Under the pieces are notes generated by a model. That model was not told where the DNA came from. It did no database searches and saw only the letters and a list, made by a program, of their open reading frames with translations. 46,367 bases of DNA. Source: Lingula anatina (Eukaryota; Brachiopoda; Lingulata; Lingulida; Lingulidae). The translations under genes and the position numbers were made by a program. Below, one piece after another: positions 34,762 through 46,110 of the stretch. The DNA is taken from contig NW_019775522.1 of the NCBI RefSeq assembly GCF_001039355.2, positions 65,354 through 111,720 on the forward strand, written 5' to 3'. Position 1 is the first letter of the stretch. Each line of letters begins with the position of its first letter.

Positions 34762-36850
34762 AGAACAGCAGGCGTGTGTGCTTTTCTTACGTTAAAAGCA
34801 CCGGATGCTGTACATATATCCGGTGGAAATATCCCTCAGTCAAATCTGTTCCCCGAGCAAAGCTACGTATCTATCCCAATTCAGAACAAACAATATAAAC
34901 TTTCAAATAAAAATTATGAAATATTCTTAATATCGATACAATATATGAGGGGGGACCATTTATACTAGTCTAAATAGTTGTCTTGCTGAGGTGTGGGACT
35001 ATAGTAAAATGTGTCTAATGTTTTGTCCGTCTTTACTGTCTTAACTCGTGTAAGGATAAGTACTGGTCTGTAAACCTGTAGTTAAGTCATTTAATGGACA
35101 TTACCAAATTGCCATAAAATTAAAAGATAAACAGCTAAAAATTTCAAGTGTCATTCATTTAAAAAAGCATCAATGTATATTTTTCTGTTTGCTTAAAAAC
35201 TTCAAAATGTATTTATTTTTATAATAATTTCTATATGTTATTCTTTTAGCAGGCACTTTCTTTCGTTAAAAGCACAGGGTGCATGTACATATATCCGGAG
35301 GAAATATCTCAAAGTCAAATCTGTTCCCCGCGCAAAGCTTCATATCCTTACCAATTAAGAACAAACAATATAAACTTTCAAATAAAAATTATGAAACATT
35401 CCTAATGTCGATATAATATATGAGAAGGGACCATTTGTGCTAGTCTAAATTGTTCTCTTGCTGACGTGGGGGACTATAGTAAATTATGTTTATTGTTTTG
35501 TCTGTCCTTACTAACATAATTCGTGTAAGGGTAAAGTACTGGTTTGTAAACCTGTAGTTAAGTCATTTAATGGACACGACAAAATTGCGATGAAATTAAA
35601 AATGAACAGCTAAAAAATTCATGTGTCATTCATTAAAAAAAGCATTAATGTATATTTTTCTGTTTGCTTAAAAACTTCAAAATGTATTTATTTTTGTAAA
35701 TAAATTGAACATTCCCTTTTTCTGGCAAAAATGCAGGTGGCATTTAAATCGAATCAGTTTTATCAATAGCATTTGTGAATGGATGATAATAAATGGACGA
35801 TAACACTGCGCTGAATTATACTGGTTTTTCTGAAGTGAAAAAAGGAAAACGAGCCTTAATCTACGTTACTGACGGTTTTGAAACCACAAAAATAAAGGTA
35901 TAATCATCATTTTAATAATTCGGTCCATGAAGAATGGAAGCTCATGATGAAAAACACAGGTAACTTATTGTGAATTGGCAGCTACAAGAAAGTACCTTCT
36001 AAAAGAATTACGTATCTAGACCAACACGTTATCTTGGAACACGAACCTCTCTCATCATATCAGACAAGATCAACCGCGATCTAAGGTAAAAAAAAAAAAA
36101 AAATGGAAGTTTTTCTCTTCTAATTTTTCCGTTTTCATTTCTAGAATATTTGTTCACATTCATATATAGTATTTTAAACGCGTACTTTTGTCTTATAATC
36201 AATGATGGCATTTCAAATGACTAGCCTAATTATAATGATATGGGTACTGAGAATATAAGTCGCATATTGTCATTTTTACTTTGTCCAGTTAATCCAGCAG
36301 CCATCTTACTTCGCAATATAAGTGCAAGGCGTGACACATCATCACGTAAACAAATTCATTTGAATGCGAATACCAGGTGATTAAGACCAGCAGTTTAATT
36401 TACTTTTCTTTTTCCTGGCAAAATGTCGTTTTTCTGACGGTGTCCTACCTGCCTAGAGATGAATATATAGAGAACAACACGTTATCTTGGGACATAAACC
36501 TTATAGCAGACACGAGCGACAAAACGAGATATAAGGTAAAAATTTGCACAGGTTGTAGCTTTATCATTTTGTTTTTATTTGTAGATTACATGTACTGTTG
36601 ACTTGCATTTGCAGAAATCAATGGTTTATAAATATGTTTCAGAATATTAAAAGGTAACCTGTTGTCAAGTGATTATGGTTGAGCTACTAAGCCTCATAAT
36701 TCTTAAAGCTTTATTTCTGGTTTGGCTGGTAACATGAATTTATTTGTACAGCAGTGCTAATTTGCAATTTTTTCAAAAAAGATAAGTTTATTTTGAGAAA
36801 ATTACTCAACGATTGTGGGTGTGGACATTTTTTCTTTTAAAACTATTTAG
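34762..36850. repeat. 3' flank module of C5 with an extra 3' UTR copy, alpha and beta blocks
   Basis: A second 3' UTR copy begins at about 35253 (CACAGGGTGCATGTACATAT) within the flank, so the flank itself is partly duplicated. Alpha at 35982-36083, beta at 36400-36536 with an open frame. No gene seen. Confidence 0.7.
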
Positions 36851-36914
36851 ATGCGTTTACCTAATATTAAACTGTCGCAAGTATCTCAAATAACCAATGT
36901 CTACATTTCAGAAG

Positions 36915-37971
36915 ATGACTTGCTGTCTCGTGATAATAGCTGCTTTGACCTGCGCATGCGTGGTAGCTATTATGGTACAACAAACCGAGGGAGTGTGCTG
37001 CAGATCCGAGGCCTATGGGTATTGCAAGGACTGCACTTTAGTATGTATTTTCAGTATGAAACTTTGCATAAAGGCATTACAAACTACTCTGCTTCCATAC
37101 CATTAACTAATACAGGATTGTACTTGAAGAAAGCGGTGGGGGCAAAAATGAAAATAAAAGAATGAATTTTAAGTATAGTTTGGTTGTCGGTGCAAAAAGA
37201 TGGTAGTACTGTACATGTCCGACAATGGTCTCCCAACCTAAGTACATCTGCTGTTACAAAGCTCAAAACAAAACTATGAACAACTAGTCTTACCGAATAT
37301 TGGGTATGAATTTACCACCAGTAGTTACGAGCAATGTGGAATTTAAATGGGTTGACTTAATTGTTGTTATTTTAATCTGAAAAATGTTTTTTGAAACGTA
37401 TTATTTGATTTGCATATTCTGACAGGTCTGGTGGGATATAAACTAGATAGTGTTAATTAAGACAGATAAATTGTCAGAATTATCAATCTACTCAACCTAC
37501 TTCCTTAAGTGCTCCCTTCACACTCGTTTTTCAGGGTACCCCTTACTGTGGTCATCAGAGCTGTAATATATTCGGCTGTGCGTGTGGCGGAGGATGTAGA
37601 AGTGACTGTGGAAAAAGCCTAATGTAAGTTATGTGAATATATTTAGCCTTAATTGAGCACAGAACTGCGGCTCTTCATAACGTCTCTCCAAAACTGTATG
37701 TTGGCCAAGTACATGGCACTATTTGGATTATCGACCATAAATAAGAAAAAAATAATAATCCTCTGTTCGATTTCATGTATGATTTAAAGAACACGTTTTA
37801 CATGCTTGCTACTAACAGCACTTCAAGATTAAGTTGATGAAATGTACCTCAGACTTCCTTTTTTAAAGTGTGCAAGACAATTTCTGGACCGTTGATACGG
37901 AATATAGATGTGCCAACACAAGGTCCACTAGGGGCACTGATGCTGGTTATGATGACCTGACGCACATTTAA
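36915..37971 (+). CDS. Diedel-like secreted Cys-rich peptide D6, one Cys lost
   Basis: Exons 36915-37040, 37535-37623 and 37869-37971; 105 residues. Signal peptide MTCCLVIIAALTCACVVAIM; mature start VCCRSEAYGYCKDC; core PYCGHQSCNIFGCACGGGC. The exon-3 acceptor is AAAG (still AG, weak tract). The first Cys of CRC is Tyr (TAT), leaving 11 cysteines and one unpaired. The C-terminus is DDLTHI with the same 22-bp deletion as D2. It may be expressed, but it may also be decaying. Confidence 0.65.
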
Positions 37972-38424
37972 TGCACTCTTCTGGAAACACAGCGCATTTT
38001 CTTGAATCACCCTTGTTGAAGTCAATGGGAAGCCAAGTGTTTGAATATCTGTTATGTAAGCTAAGATGACTGCTGTGTTTCATTAAAAAGGACGTGCAGT
38101 ACCATGTGCTCTGCTATTTGTTCTATTTTGATATTTATTGTAACTAACCATACAGAATGCTATTCCAAATCAAATTTATCTCTACAGAAAAGGTGAAAGT
38201 ACCTACCTGACACGTATCTGAAGCCGTTAGTACCTATGAAATTTTAGTCTAACTAGTATTTTATTTACCGTTGGCAATACCACACTATACAATAACGTTA
38301 AGTCATTGGAATCAAGTCACAATGAGCCACAAGTGGCATATTATCTGGGGATAAATTTGATGTTATTTTTATCCAACATAACGAATATAAAATTGCTTAC
38401 CATAACGAATGGTGCTAAACTAAG

Positions 38425-38652
38425 GGTGTATTCCCAAAGATTGAGATCGACCCAGAGATTAAAATTTAGATCGACCTAACACCCTGGGGGTTTACGCTAA
38501 ATTGCAGTCAGCTGAGCGCGCACCATAGTTAATAACCCCATTACAGCTTTTAGTAGGCGGGACAGACGCTTAAGCGTTGGCTAAGCTGACAGTAATATAG
38601 TGGAACCCCCCCACTGGGATAGATCGATCTAAAATATATGGGAAAGGGGTCC
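38425..38652. mobile_element. MITE, copy 2 of the 16952 element
   Basis: The same element as at 16952-17176 at the same place in the unit, including the flanking AAG. The identical site shows it was copied with the unit rather than inserted twice. Confidence 0.85.
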
Positions 38653-38707
38653 AAGTGTCTAATTTCCAGTTTAATTTTAATGAATTTGCGTTGGTGTTCC
38701 TGAGAGG

Positions 38708-38715
38708 TATATAAA
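38708..38715 (+). promoter_or_regulatory. Candidate TATA box of channel copy C6
   Basis: TATATAAA in the same unit position; the surrounding DNA is nearly identical to that of C2. Confidence 0.45.
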
Positions 38716-38875
38716 TGGCACTAAAACAACTGCATTCAAGTTGTTCTTGCTGTGTGTAAAGTCCATTTTGAAGCTTTTTCACGTTGATAGCACTTCCGAC
38801 ATTGCCTTTGTAGAGCCGCATTTTGCAACCGCAACGCATTTTGTAAACAAAGAAAATCGTAACGCACTTTTTCAG

Positions 38876-39819
38876 TTGGTGAACCTTCTGTCTCTACATG
38901 CCAACTGTGACGAGAGAAAATTGGCTTATTACAAAAAAGTACAGCAAAGTAAACTGGTTGTATGTATCTATGGTGTAAGCAGTTGAAATGACGGTCGTAA
39001 AGTCTGTGAACGTAGCTTGACCTCAAGGCAACCATTTAAACACACACACAGAATAAAAAACAAGTTAACGTGGTTTATGTCGTAGAGAGACTGTAAGTAT
39101 CAATGCTGTCGAAAATGACAGGCCTAATGGAAGGATCAGTTTAGACGAAAACAAACTTTCAACAGTCATATAAGATTTAAAATTCTAGATTTAGTCGATG
39201 AAGTACGGATCAATATTCGGTGAAATATTCTTGGTTTGAAAACGTCTGATGCTCAGTTTGTGGAATTATTTAGACAAAAAAAAAATGTTTTCATGGATAA
39301 TGAAATCAAAGTCTTGTGCTATATTGTAGAAAAATAACGTGAAGTTAAACTCACGGGTTCTTGCAATTTCAACTTTCCAGACACAACATGACTTTGTAAA
39401 AGGTTACAGAGACTGTTATTTGCCGCTGTCAGAAAACACGACCCAAATAAAGCAACATTGTTGCTCGATACATGTAGCACCATGCGATATTTTGACTACA
39501 GCATCTCCAGCCCTAAAATGTTTCCAAAAGCAATATCGTCGGAGTTATTAAACAGAACTGCAGAATCCGTTGAAAAATACTTAGTCAGCGTAGCGTCATA
39601 CTGCACGAATATGGCGTACGAGGTGGTAGCAAGAAGCCTACAGCACGCTGACTTTGTTTGCTGACGTCAGAGGAGCTTTGTGCCTCGTTCTGGGAAGCAC
39701 CTAAATGACATTGATTTTTGTATGGATTATGTGATTGGAAGATGAAGATTCTGAGATGGAAAAATAAGAATTTGAACGTCTTTAAGAAGAAAGAGGTAGA
39801 AGACAGCAGGCGTGTGTGA
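38876..39819 (+). pseudogene. Channel copy C6 (exons 5-6), heavily damaged
   Basis: Exon 5 at 38876-38974 has one extra A in YYKK and loses the CRAEC segment. Exon 6 at 39381-39819 loses the CGCRMVYYP region (ACTTTG joined to TAAAAGG), part of the RDCSPRD segment and much of TM2 (ACATTGATTTTTG). Not functional. Confidence 0.9.
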
Positions 39820-41144
39820 TTTTCTTACCTTAAAAGCACCCGATGCATGTACATATATCCGGTGGAAATATCCCAAAGTCAAATCTGTTCCCCGCGTAAT
39901 GCTTCATATTCTTCCCAATTTAGAACAAACAATATACACTTTTAAAAAATGAAATATAATTAATTTCGTACAATATTCGAGAGGTGGACCATTTGTACTA
40001 ATCTAAATAGTTGTCTTGCTGGCGTGGGGGACTATAGTAAAATGTGTCTTATGTTTTGTCCGTCTTTACTGACATAATTCGTGTAAAGGTAAGTACTGGT
40101 CTGTGAACCTGTAGTTAAGTCATTTAAAGGACATGTCGAAAATCCGATGAAATTAGAAATAAACAGCTAAAAATTCAAATGTCATTCATTTAAAAAAGCA
40201 ACAATGTATATTTTTCTGTTTGCTTAAAAAGCTCACAATGTATTTTTTTTTCTAAATAAATTGAACATTTCGTTTTTCTGGCACAGATGCAGGTGGCATT
40301 TAAATCGAAACAGGTTTATCAATAGCGTTTGTGAATGGATGATAATAAATGAACGGAAACATCGCGCTGAATTATACTGGTTCTTTTAAAGTGAAAAAAG
40401 GTAAACGAGCCTTAATCTGCTTTACTGGCGGTTTTGAAACCACAAAAATAAAGGTATAATTATCATTTGAATAATTCGGTCCATGAAGAATGGAAGCTTA
40501 TTGTGAAAAACGCAGGTAACTAATTGTGAATTGGCCGCTACAAGAAAGTACCTGCTAAAAGAATTGCTTATCTAGAACAACACGTGATCTTGGGACACAA
40601 ACCTCTCTCATATCAGACAAGATCAAACCGAGATATAAGGTAAAAAAATTGCAGGTTTTTCTCTTCTAATTTTTCCATTTTTATTTCTAGAATGTTAGTT
40701 CACATTCGTACATAGTGGTTTGAGAGCGTACTTTTGTCTGAAGATCAGTGATTACATTTCAAATGACTAGCCTGATTCAAATGATAGAGGTACTGAGGAT
40801 ATAATCCGCATTTTGTCATTTTAACTTTGCCCAGTTAATCCAGCAGCCATCTTACTTCACAATATCACTGCAAGGCGTGACACATGATATGGTGTCATCA
40901 AATTCATTTGAATGTGAATACCAGGCGGTTAAGACCAGCAGTTTAATTTACTTTTCTTTTTCCTGGCAAAATATCGTTTTTCTGGCGATGGCATACCTGC
41001 CTAGAGATGAATAGGGCCTATATAGAGAACAACACGTTATCCATGGACATAAACCTTATAGCAGACACGATCGACAAACCTAAATCTAATGTAAAAATTT
41101 GCTCGGGTTGTAGCTTTATCTTTTTTTGGTTTTTATTTGTAGAT
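39820..41144. repeat. 3' flank module of C6 with alpha and beta blocks
   Basis: Alpha at 40541-40638. Beta at 40949-41091 is interrupted by a 7-bp insertion (TAGGGCC) that stops its frame. No gene seen. Confidence 0.7.
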
Positions 41145-42429
41145 ATAGTGGTAGTAATAAATATGTTTCCGTTGTACACCGGTTTAACAACGTTTGAAAT
41201 GTTTTAATCCCTGTCCTGTGAATAGAAGGGGGCGGGCAAACAATGGAGATCCGTATAAATCCTTTCAAAATTTAAACGCACAAACACAATAGCTTAGGTG
41301 GAATAACACAATACTTTAGACGAGTGAACCCCATGACGCCGGGTTCTGTGGTCCAGCGCGAGCGCGACAATCAACTGTAACTTGGTGTAATTAACAGCAG
41401 GATACATCAGCCAGAAGGTCCCCATTGTTTGTTTCGCTGGTATGATTATAGCTTTCAGAGACTAGAACCCATGCTACCGCGTGCCACTAAACCGTCTCCC
41501 GTAGCGAACTGTCCTTTTGTTCACTAGCTTAGCACGCGCAGCTGATTATGTTTTAGATGTTGCTAGCAAACTGCTAGTTTAATTTGGTATCGGTTTTTTA
41601 TATGAAGTGTTCCGAAGTCAAAAACTGAATTTGATTAACATGCATAAGCTTCAGCATTGTGCATCAGCATGATCAACAATTCACCCTGTCTCAAAATTCT
41701 TATTGCAGATAGTATTTATTAATTATGAATGCTAAGGACCAAAATTTTGAAGATTAAAGATACTCTGTATATAAATTTCCATCCTCGCGACCTGTGTAAA
41801 AAATAAAGATTGAAAGTAACAAATAAAGCAACATTATTTTAAAAAGATATTTACAGAACAAGCTAAAGTGTAGCCTCAATTACTAAAAAGATTTATTTGA
41901 TGTGGACAATTGGCTTGAACCAGTCTTATTTTATTGACATTGTGAATGACACATTCTCCATCGTCACCGCTGAATTAACATTATTATTTTACAGCAGTAA
42001 TCTTATTTCACAATCTTATTGTTTAGGCCTGGTTTAAGTTTGTTTAAGAACTGATTGCCAGCTATTGTTAGATCCCCCTCATCTTTCAACCGCTGTCATT
42101 CATGCCCGTATACTTTATATAGTGTGATCACACTGTCAATCCGGAAACACGCTGGAGTTAAATTGTCCTCTCCTATTCTGTTGTTTATATAAACCTTTTC
42201 ACTTATTTTAAATATTTTCATCTCATTTTCTATTATGCGCTCTGAGAAACGGATGATTATTTCCCACAACAGAATAATTTTTAAAGCAATTTGTCAGCTC
42301 ATAACTATGACATGGCGCCCTTTTTCCTGGTTGTTGTTTAAAAATGGACATAAGTTTGTCGAGGTTTAGTGCATAGCTCTCATAACGTTATATTTATGTT
42401 CATCTAAACAATAAGATGTCAATTTTAAT
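41145..42429. mobile_element. 1.29-kb insertion, copy 2 of the 30147 element
   Basis: Collinear with 30147-31403 at the same point of the unit. It has small indels, for example an added GCGCGAGCGCGAC at about 41357 and extra bases at about 41946-41960. Copied with the unit. Confidence 0.75.
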
Positions 42430-42583
42430 TGTTGACTTGCATTCGCAAAAAATCAATGGTTTAGAAAGGTAACTTGTTGTAAAGTGATTGTTGAGCTACT
42501 AAGCCACATAATTTTTCCCATTTTATGTCTTGGTTGGCTGGTAACATGAATTTATTCGCAGAGCGGTGCCGGTTTGCATTTTT

Positions 42584-42591
42584 TTCAAAAA

Positions 42592-42623
<32 letters not shown>

Positions 42624-42627
42624 AGAG
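42584..42627. repeat. Poly-A tract
   Basis: About 40 bp of A with few interruptions, grown from the short A run seen at the same place in the other units. Confidence 0.9.
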
Positions 42628-42767
42628 AAAGAGAAGATTACATTTTAGAAAATTGCTCACAATGATTGTGGTTGTAGACACTGATTCTTGTTTAACTATG
42701 TAGATGCGTTTACAGACTGTTATAGGGTTCTAAGTATCTCAAATAACCAATGTTTACATTTCGGAAG

Positions 42768-43826
42768 ATGACTTGCGCTCTCGTGATAACAGCTGCTGTG
42801 ACCTGCGCATGCGTGGTAGCTATTCTGGTACACCATACCGAGGGAGTGTGCTGCAAATCCGACCTCTATCATTATTGCAAAGACTGCACTGAAGTAGGTA
42901 TATTCAGTATGAATCTTTGCATGAAGGCATTACGAACCACTCTGCTTCAATACCACTAACTAATCCATTATTTGACTTGAAGAAAGGGGTGGAGTGGGGG
43001 GTGGGGTAAAAATGAAAATAAAAGAATGTATTTTAAGTATAATTTGGTTGACGATGGACAAAGATGGCAGTACATGTCCGACTATGGTCTCCCATCCCAA
43101 CTACATCTGTTGACACAAAGCTCAAAACAAAACTTTGAACAACTAGTCTAACCGATTATAGGATATGAATTTACCGCCAGTAGTTATGAGCCTTGTGGAA
43201 TTTAAATGGGTTGACTTAATTGTTGTTTTTTTAATCTGAAAAACGGTTTTGGAAACATATTATTTGATTTACATATTCTGACAGCTGTGATGCGTTATGA
43301 ACTAGGTAGTGTTAATTAAGAGAGGTAAAAGTGTCAGAAATCTCAATCTACTCAACCTACTTCGGCTTGGATATTTGGCGCTCCCTTCACACTTGTTTTT
43401 CAGGGTACCCCTTACTGTGGGTATCAAAGCTGTAATGTATTCGGCTGTGAATGTGGCGGAGGATGTAGAACTGACTGTGGAAAAAGCATAATGTAAGTTA
43501 TCTGTGGGTATATTTAACCTTTATTAAGCTGTATGTTTGAGAAGTACATGGCGTTTATGTTATTTGGACTATCGACCATAAATGAGAAAAAAATTATCCT
43601 CCGTCTGATTTGTTGTATGAGTTTAAGAACACGTTTGTCAGCCGTCTTCTCAGGTTTGCCACTACCAGTAGTTTAAGATTAAGTTGATGTAATGCACCTC
43701 AGACTTCCTTTTTACAGTGTGGAAGGCGATATTTGGGGTATTGTAGTGGAATGCAGATGTACCAACACAAGGTTCACGAGGGGCGCTGATGGTGGGGATG
43801 ATGACGTGACCGAAGTTCGACCTTGA
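42768..43826 (+). CDS. Diedel-like secreted Cys-rich peptide D7, complete
   Basis: Exons 42768-42893, 43404-43492 and 43718-43826; 107 residues, 12 mature cysteines. Signal peptide MTCALVITAAVTCACVVAIL; mature start VCCKSDLYHYCKDC; core PYCGYQSCNVFGCECGGGC; exon 3 GDIWGIVVECRCTNT, end EVRP. The first donor is GTAGGT rather than GTATGT, and the last exon-1 codon is Glu instead of Leu. It is the most divergent intact copy in the mature part (Y-to-L, G-to-H, A-to-E changes) and the last in the array. Confidence 0.74.
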
Positions 43827-44570
43827 CCTGACGCACATTTGATGCAGTCTTCTGGAAACACAGCGCATTTTCTTGAATCACCCTTGTCGAAGTCAATGGG
43901 AAACCAAGTGTTTGTTTATCTGTTATGTTAGCTAAGATGACTGCTGTGTTTCATTAAAAAGGACGTGCAGTACCATGTGCTCTGCTATTTGTTCTGTTTT
44001 GATATTTATTATAACTAACCACACTGAATGCTATTCCAAATCAAATTTATCTCTACGGATAAGGTGAAAGTTCCAACCTGACACGTATCTCAAGCCGTTA
44101 GTTCCGATGAAATTTTATTCTAACTATTATTTTATTTACTATGGGCAATACTACAATATACTATAATGTTAAGTTGGATTATATTAAAATATGGTGTATA
44201 AATGTCTGAGTCGATCAAAAAAATTCACAATAAGCCACGGGTGGCATTTTATCTGGGGTCAAATTTGATGTTATTTTTATCCAACGTAACGAATATAAAA
44301 TAGCTTACCATAACGAATGGTGCTAAAGTAAGTGTCTAATTTCCAGTTTTTATTTCATTAACCTGTGTTTCTGTGATGGCGTTGGTGGTCCTGAGACGTA
44401 TATAAACAGCACGGAACAACTGTAGTCAACGTTGTTTCGGTATGTGAAATCAACTTCGAAACTTTTATAGCACTTCCGCCATTGCCTTTGTAGAGCCGTA
44501 TTTTGCAACACATTTTGCAACACATTTTGCAACCAAAGAAAATCGTGAAAACGCATTTTGCAACCAGAAT
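43827..44570. repeat. Last unit end: D7 3' flank and truncated channel 5' region (C7)
   Basis: The D7 3' region is followed by the unit 5' region with a TATA box at 44399-44406. It runs up to about 44550, where a local duplication (ACATTTTGCAACACATTTTG) precedes loss of similarity. No exon 5 or 6 follows, so this is the right edge of the array. Confidence 0.75.
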
Positions 44571-46110
44571 TTTTTTTCCAAGTTTATAAAACAGGGTGAA
44601 GTGCGAAACGGGTAGAGTTGGAGTTGGGACGAGTTTGCTTCGACTAGGTATGCTAAAACTGGTCAGACTGCCCCTGTGTTATAGGTTTTTTTGTGATAGA
44701 CCTATATTTTCTCTTTTTCAAGAAGATACAAATTATTACCAAAGAACATACATTGGCTGCAAAACGTAACGACAACGTAGTCCCCGCTCCTTTCGAATGG
44801 AACATGCACTATCAATTTCATCTTACTTGGATATTTAAATGTATGCATGCCTTTTAATTATTCATTTACTCTGATACAACAGATGCCAAAGGCAGATCTA
44901 GTAGACTGTGTTCTGTGGAAGAGTAGGTTTTTTAACCCGCATAAGATAATATGACTTGTAATGTTTTCGTCGTAAATGGATAATCAAGCATGCGTGTATA
45001 TGAACTAGTCTCACTGAAACAATTAAGCAATAGTGAACGGGTCTTCTCAGCACTGCCATGTGTAGCGAACGTGTATATGAGATTCTCTCCTGATTCCTCT
45101 AAATTTAGGAAAGAATTAATTAACCTTGGTCACAAATATAGACATATGACATTTAAACTTGCTCTGCCTAAGCGTCACCCGAAGATTCCACGCCTCCACC
45201 TCTCAGACCGGACCATTGTATCGCACAAGGAAAAGCCAAGAAAACCAAATGATCGGCCATTGTTTTATTGGTCACATACCTTTTTCTATGCATTCTGAAT
45301 TCCTTAACCTCGCAACTCCGTCTCCTTTATTCTCTAACGTAAATTTTCATACAGTCCTCTCATATACAGATTTATATGCACTTGTCACGCTATTTGGAGG
45401 TTCATACGATGCTGCTAATCGCTCTCAATTAGATGGTTAATTACTTTTAATCAGAGTCACACAATGTGATCGTGAACGATATTAAGCCTGATTGCATTTT
45501 ACAAGTACAATACTGAAGACCTGCCGGACGGGACGCTAAGGAGTGGGTGGGGGGTCCTTGTACTTAGCCTGAATCATCTTCAAATATGAGTTTCATATAA
45601 CTATAAGCAAGTAATCCATAACTGAATGTATTTATGTCTCCTCCATCCCAGTGCATCACAAACTTGCATATTCCCGTTCATAGCAAAAGAGAATGCAACA
45701 AAAACTATCGGGTGTTCGTGATTTGGCCAAACAAGGCCGCTTTTATTAAATAAACTCACTATCCTAATAATTTTAACAATAATAACAATGTGGCAAATTG
45801 TTGCCTGCATTAAATGTTATGGCCTTAGGGATAAAAATTAAATATGAAATATTAACTAAGACTCATCATTCTAAAAATAATGATGAGACGAGTCAGCAAA
45901 AGTTATCATTTTCAAGCAATTTTGCACAAATTTCGTTTGTGGGGTTGCAAAGAGGCCATAACCTTGACTGGTGCCCAAGCGCACTGGGCAAGGAAGACCC
46001 CACAGAGGAAATCGACGCAGAGGGCTGGAACATAAACACTCAAACTGATGTTGAGATCGGGAGTATATATATATGCATACTTACCACTTACCGTATACAC
46101 ATACTTACCA
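44571..46110. other. Sequence outside the array, no gene recognised
   Basis: Open frames at 44990-45298 (102 codons) and 45798-46115 (105 codons) are the longest, with no motif I can name and no clear splice context. A perfect 9-bp hairpin (CTCATCATT with AATGATGAG) lies at 45862-45887. Confidence 0.55.

Noticed and set aside
44990-45298. 102-codon frame
   Set aside because: No recognisable domain, no splice context, and an overlapping frame is equally open; left as unannotated DNA.
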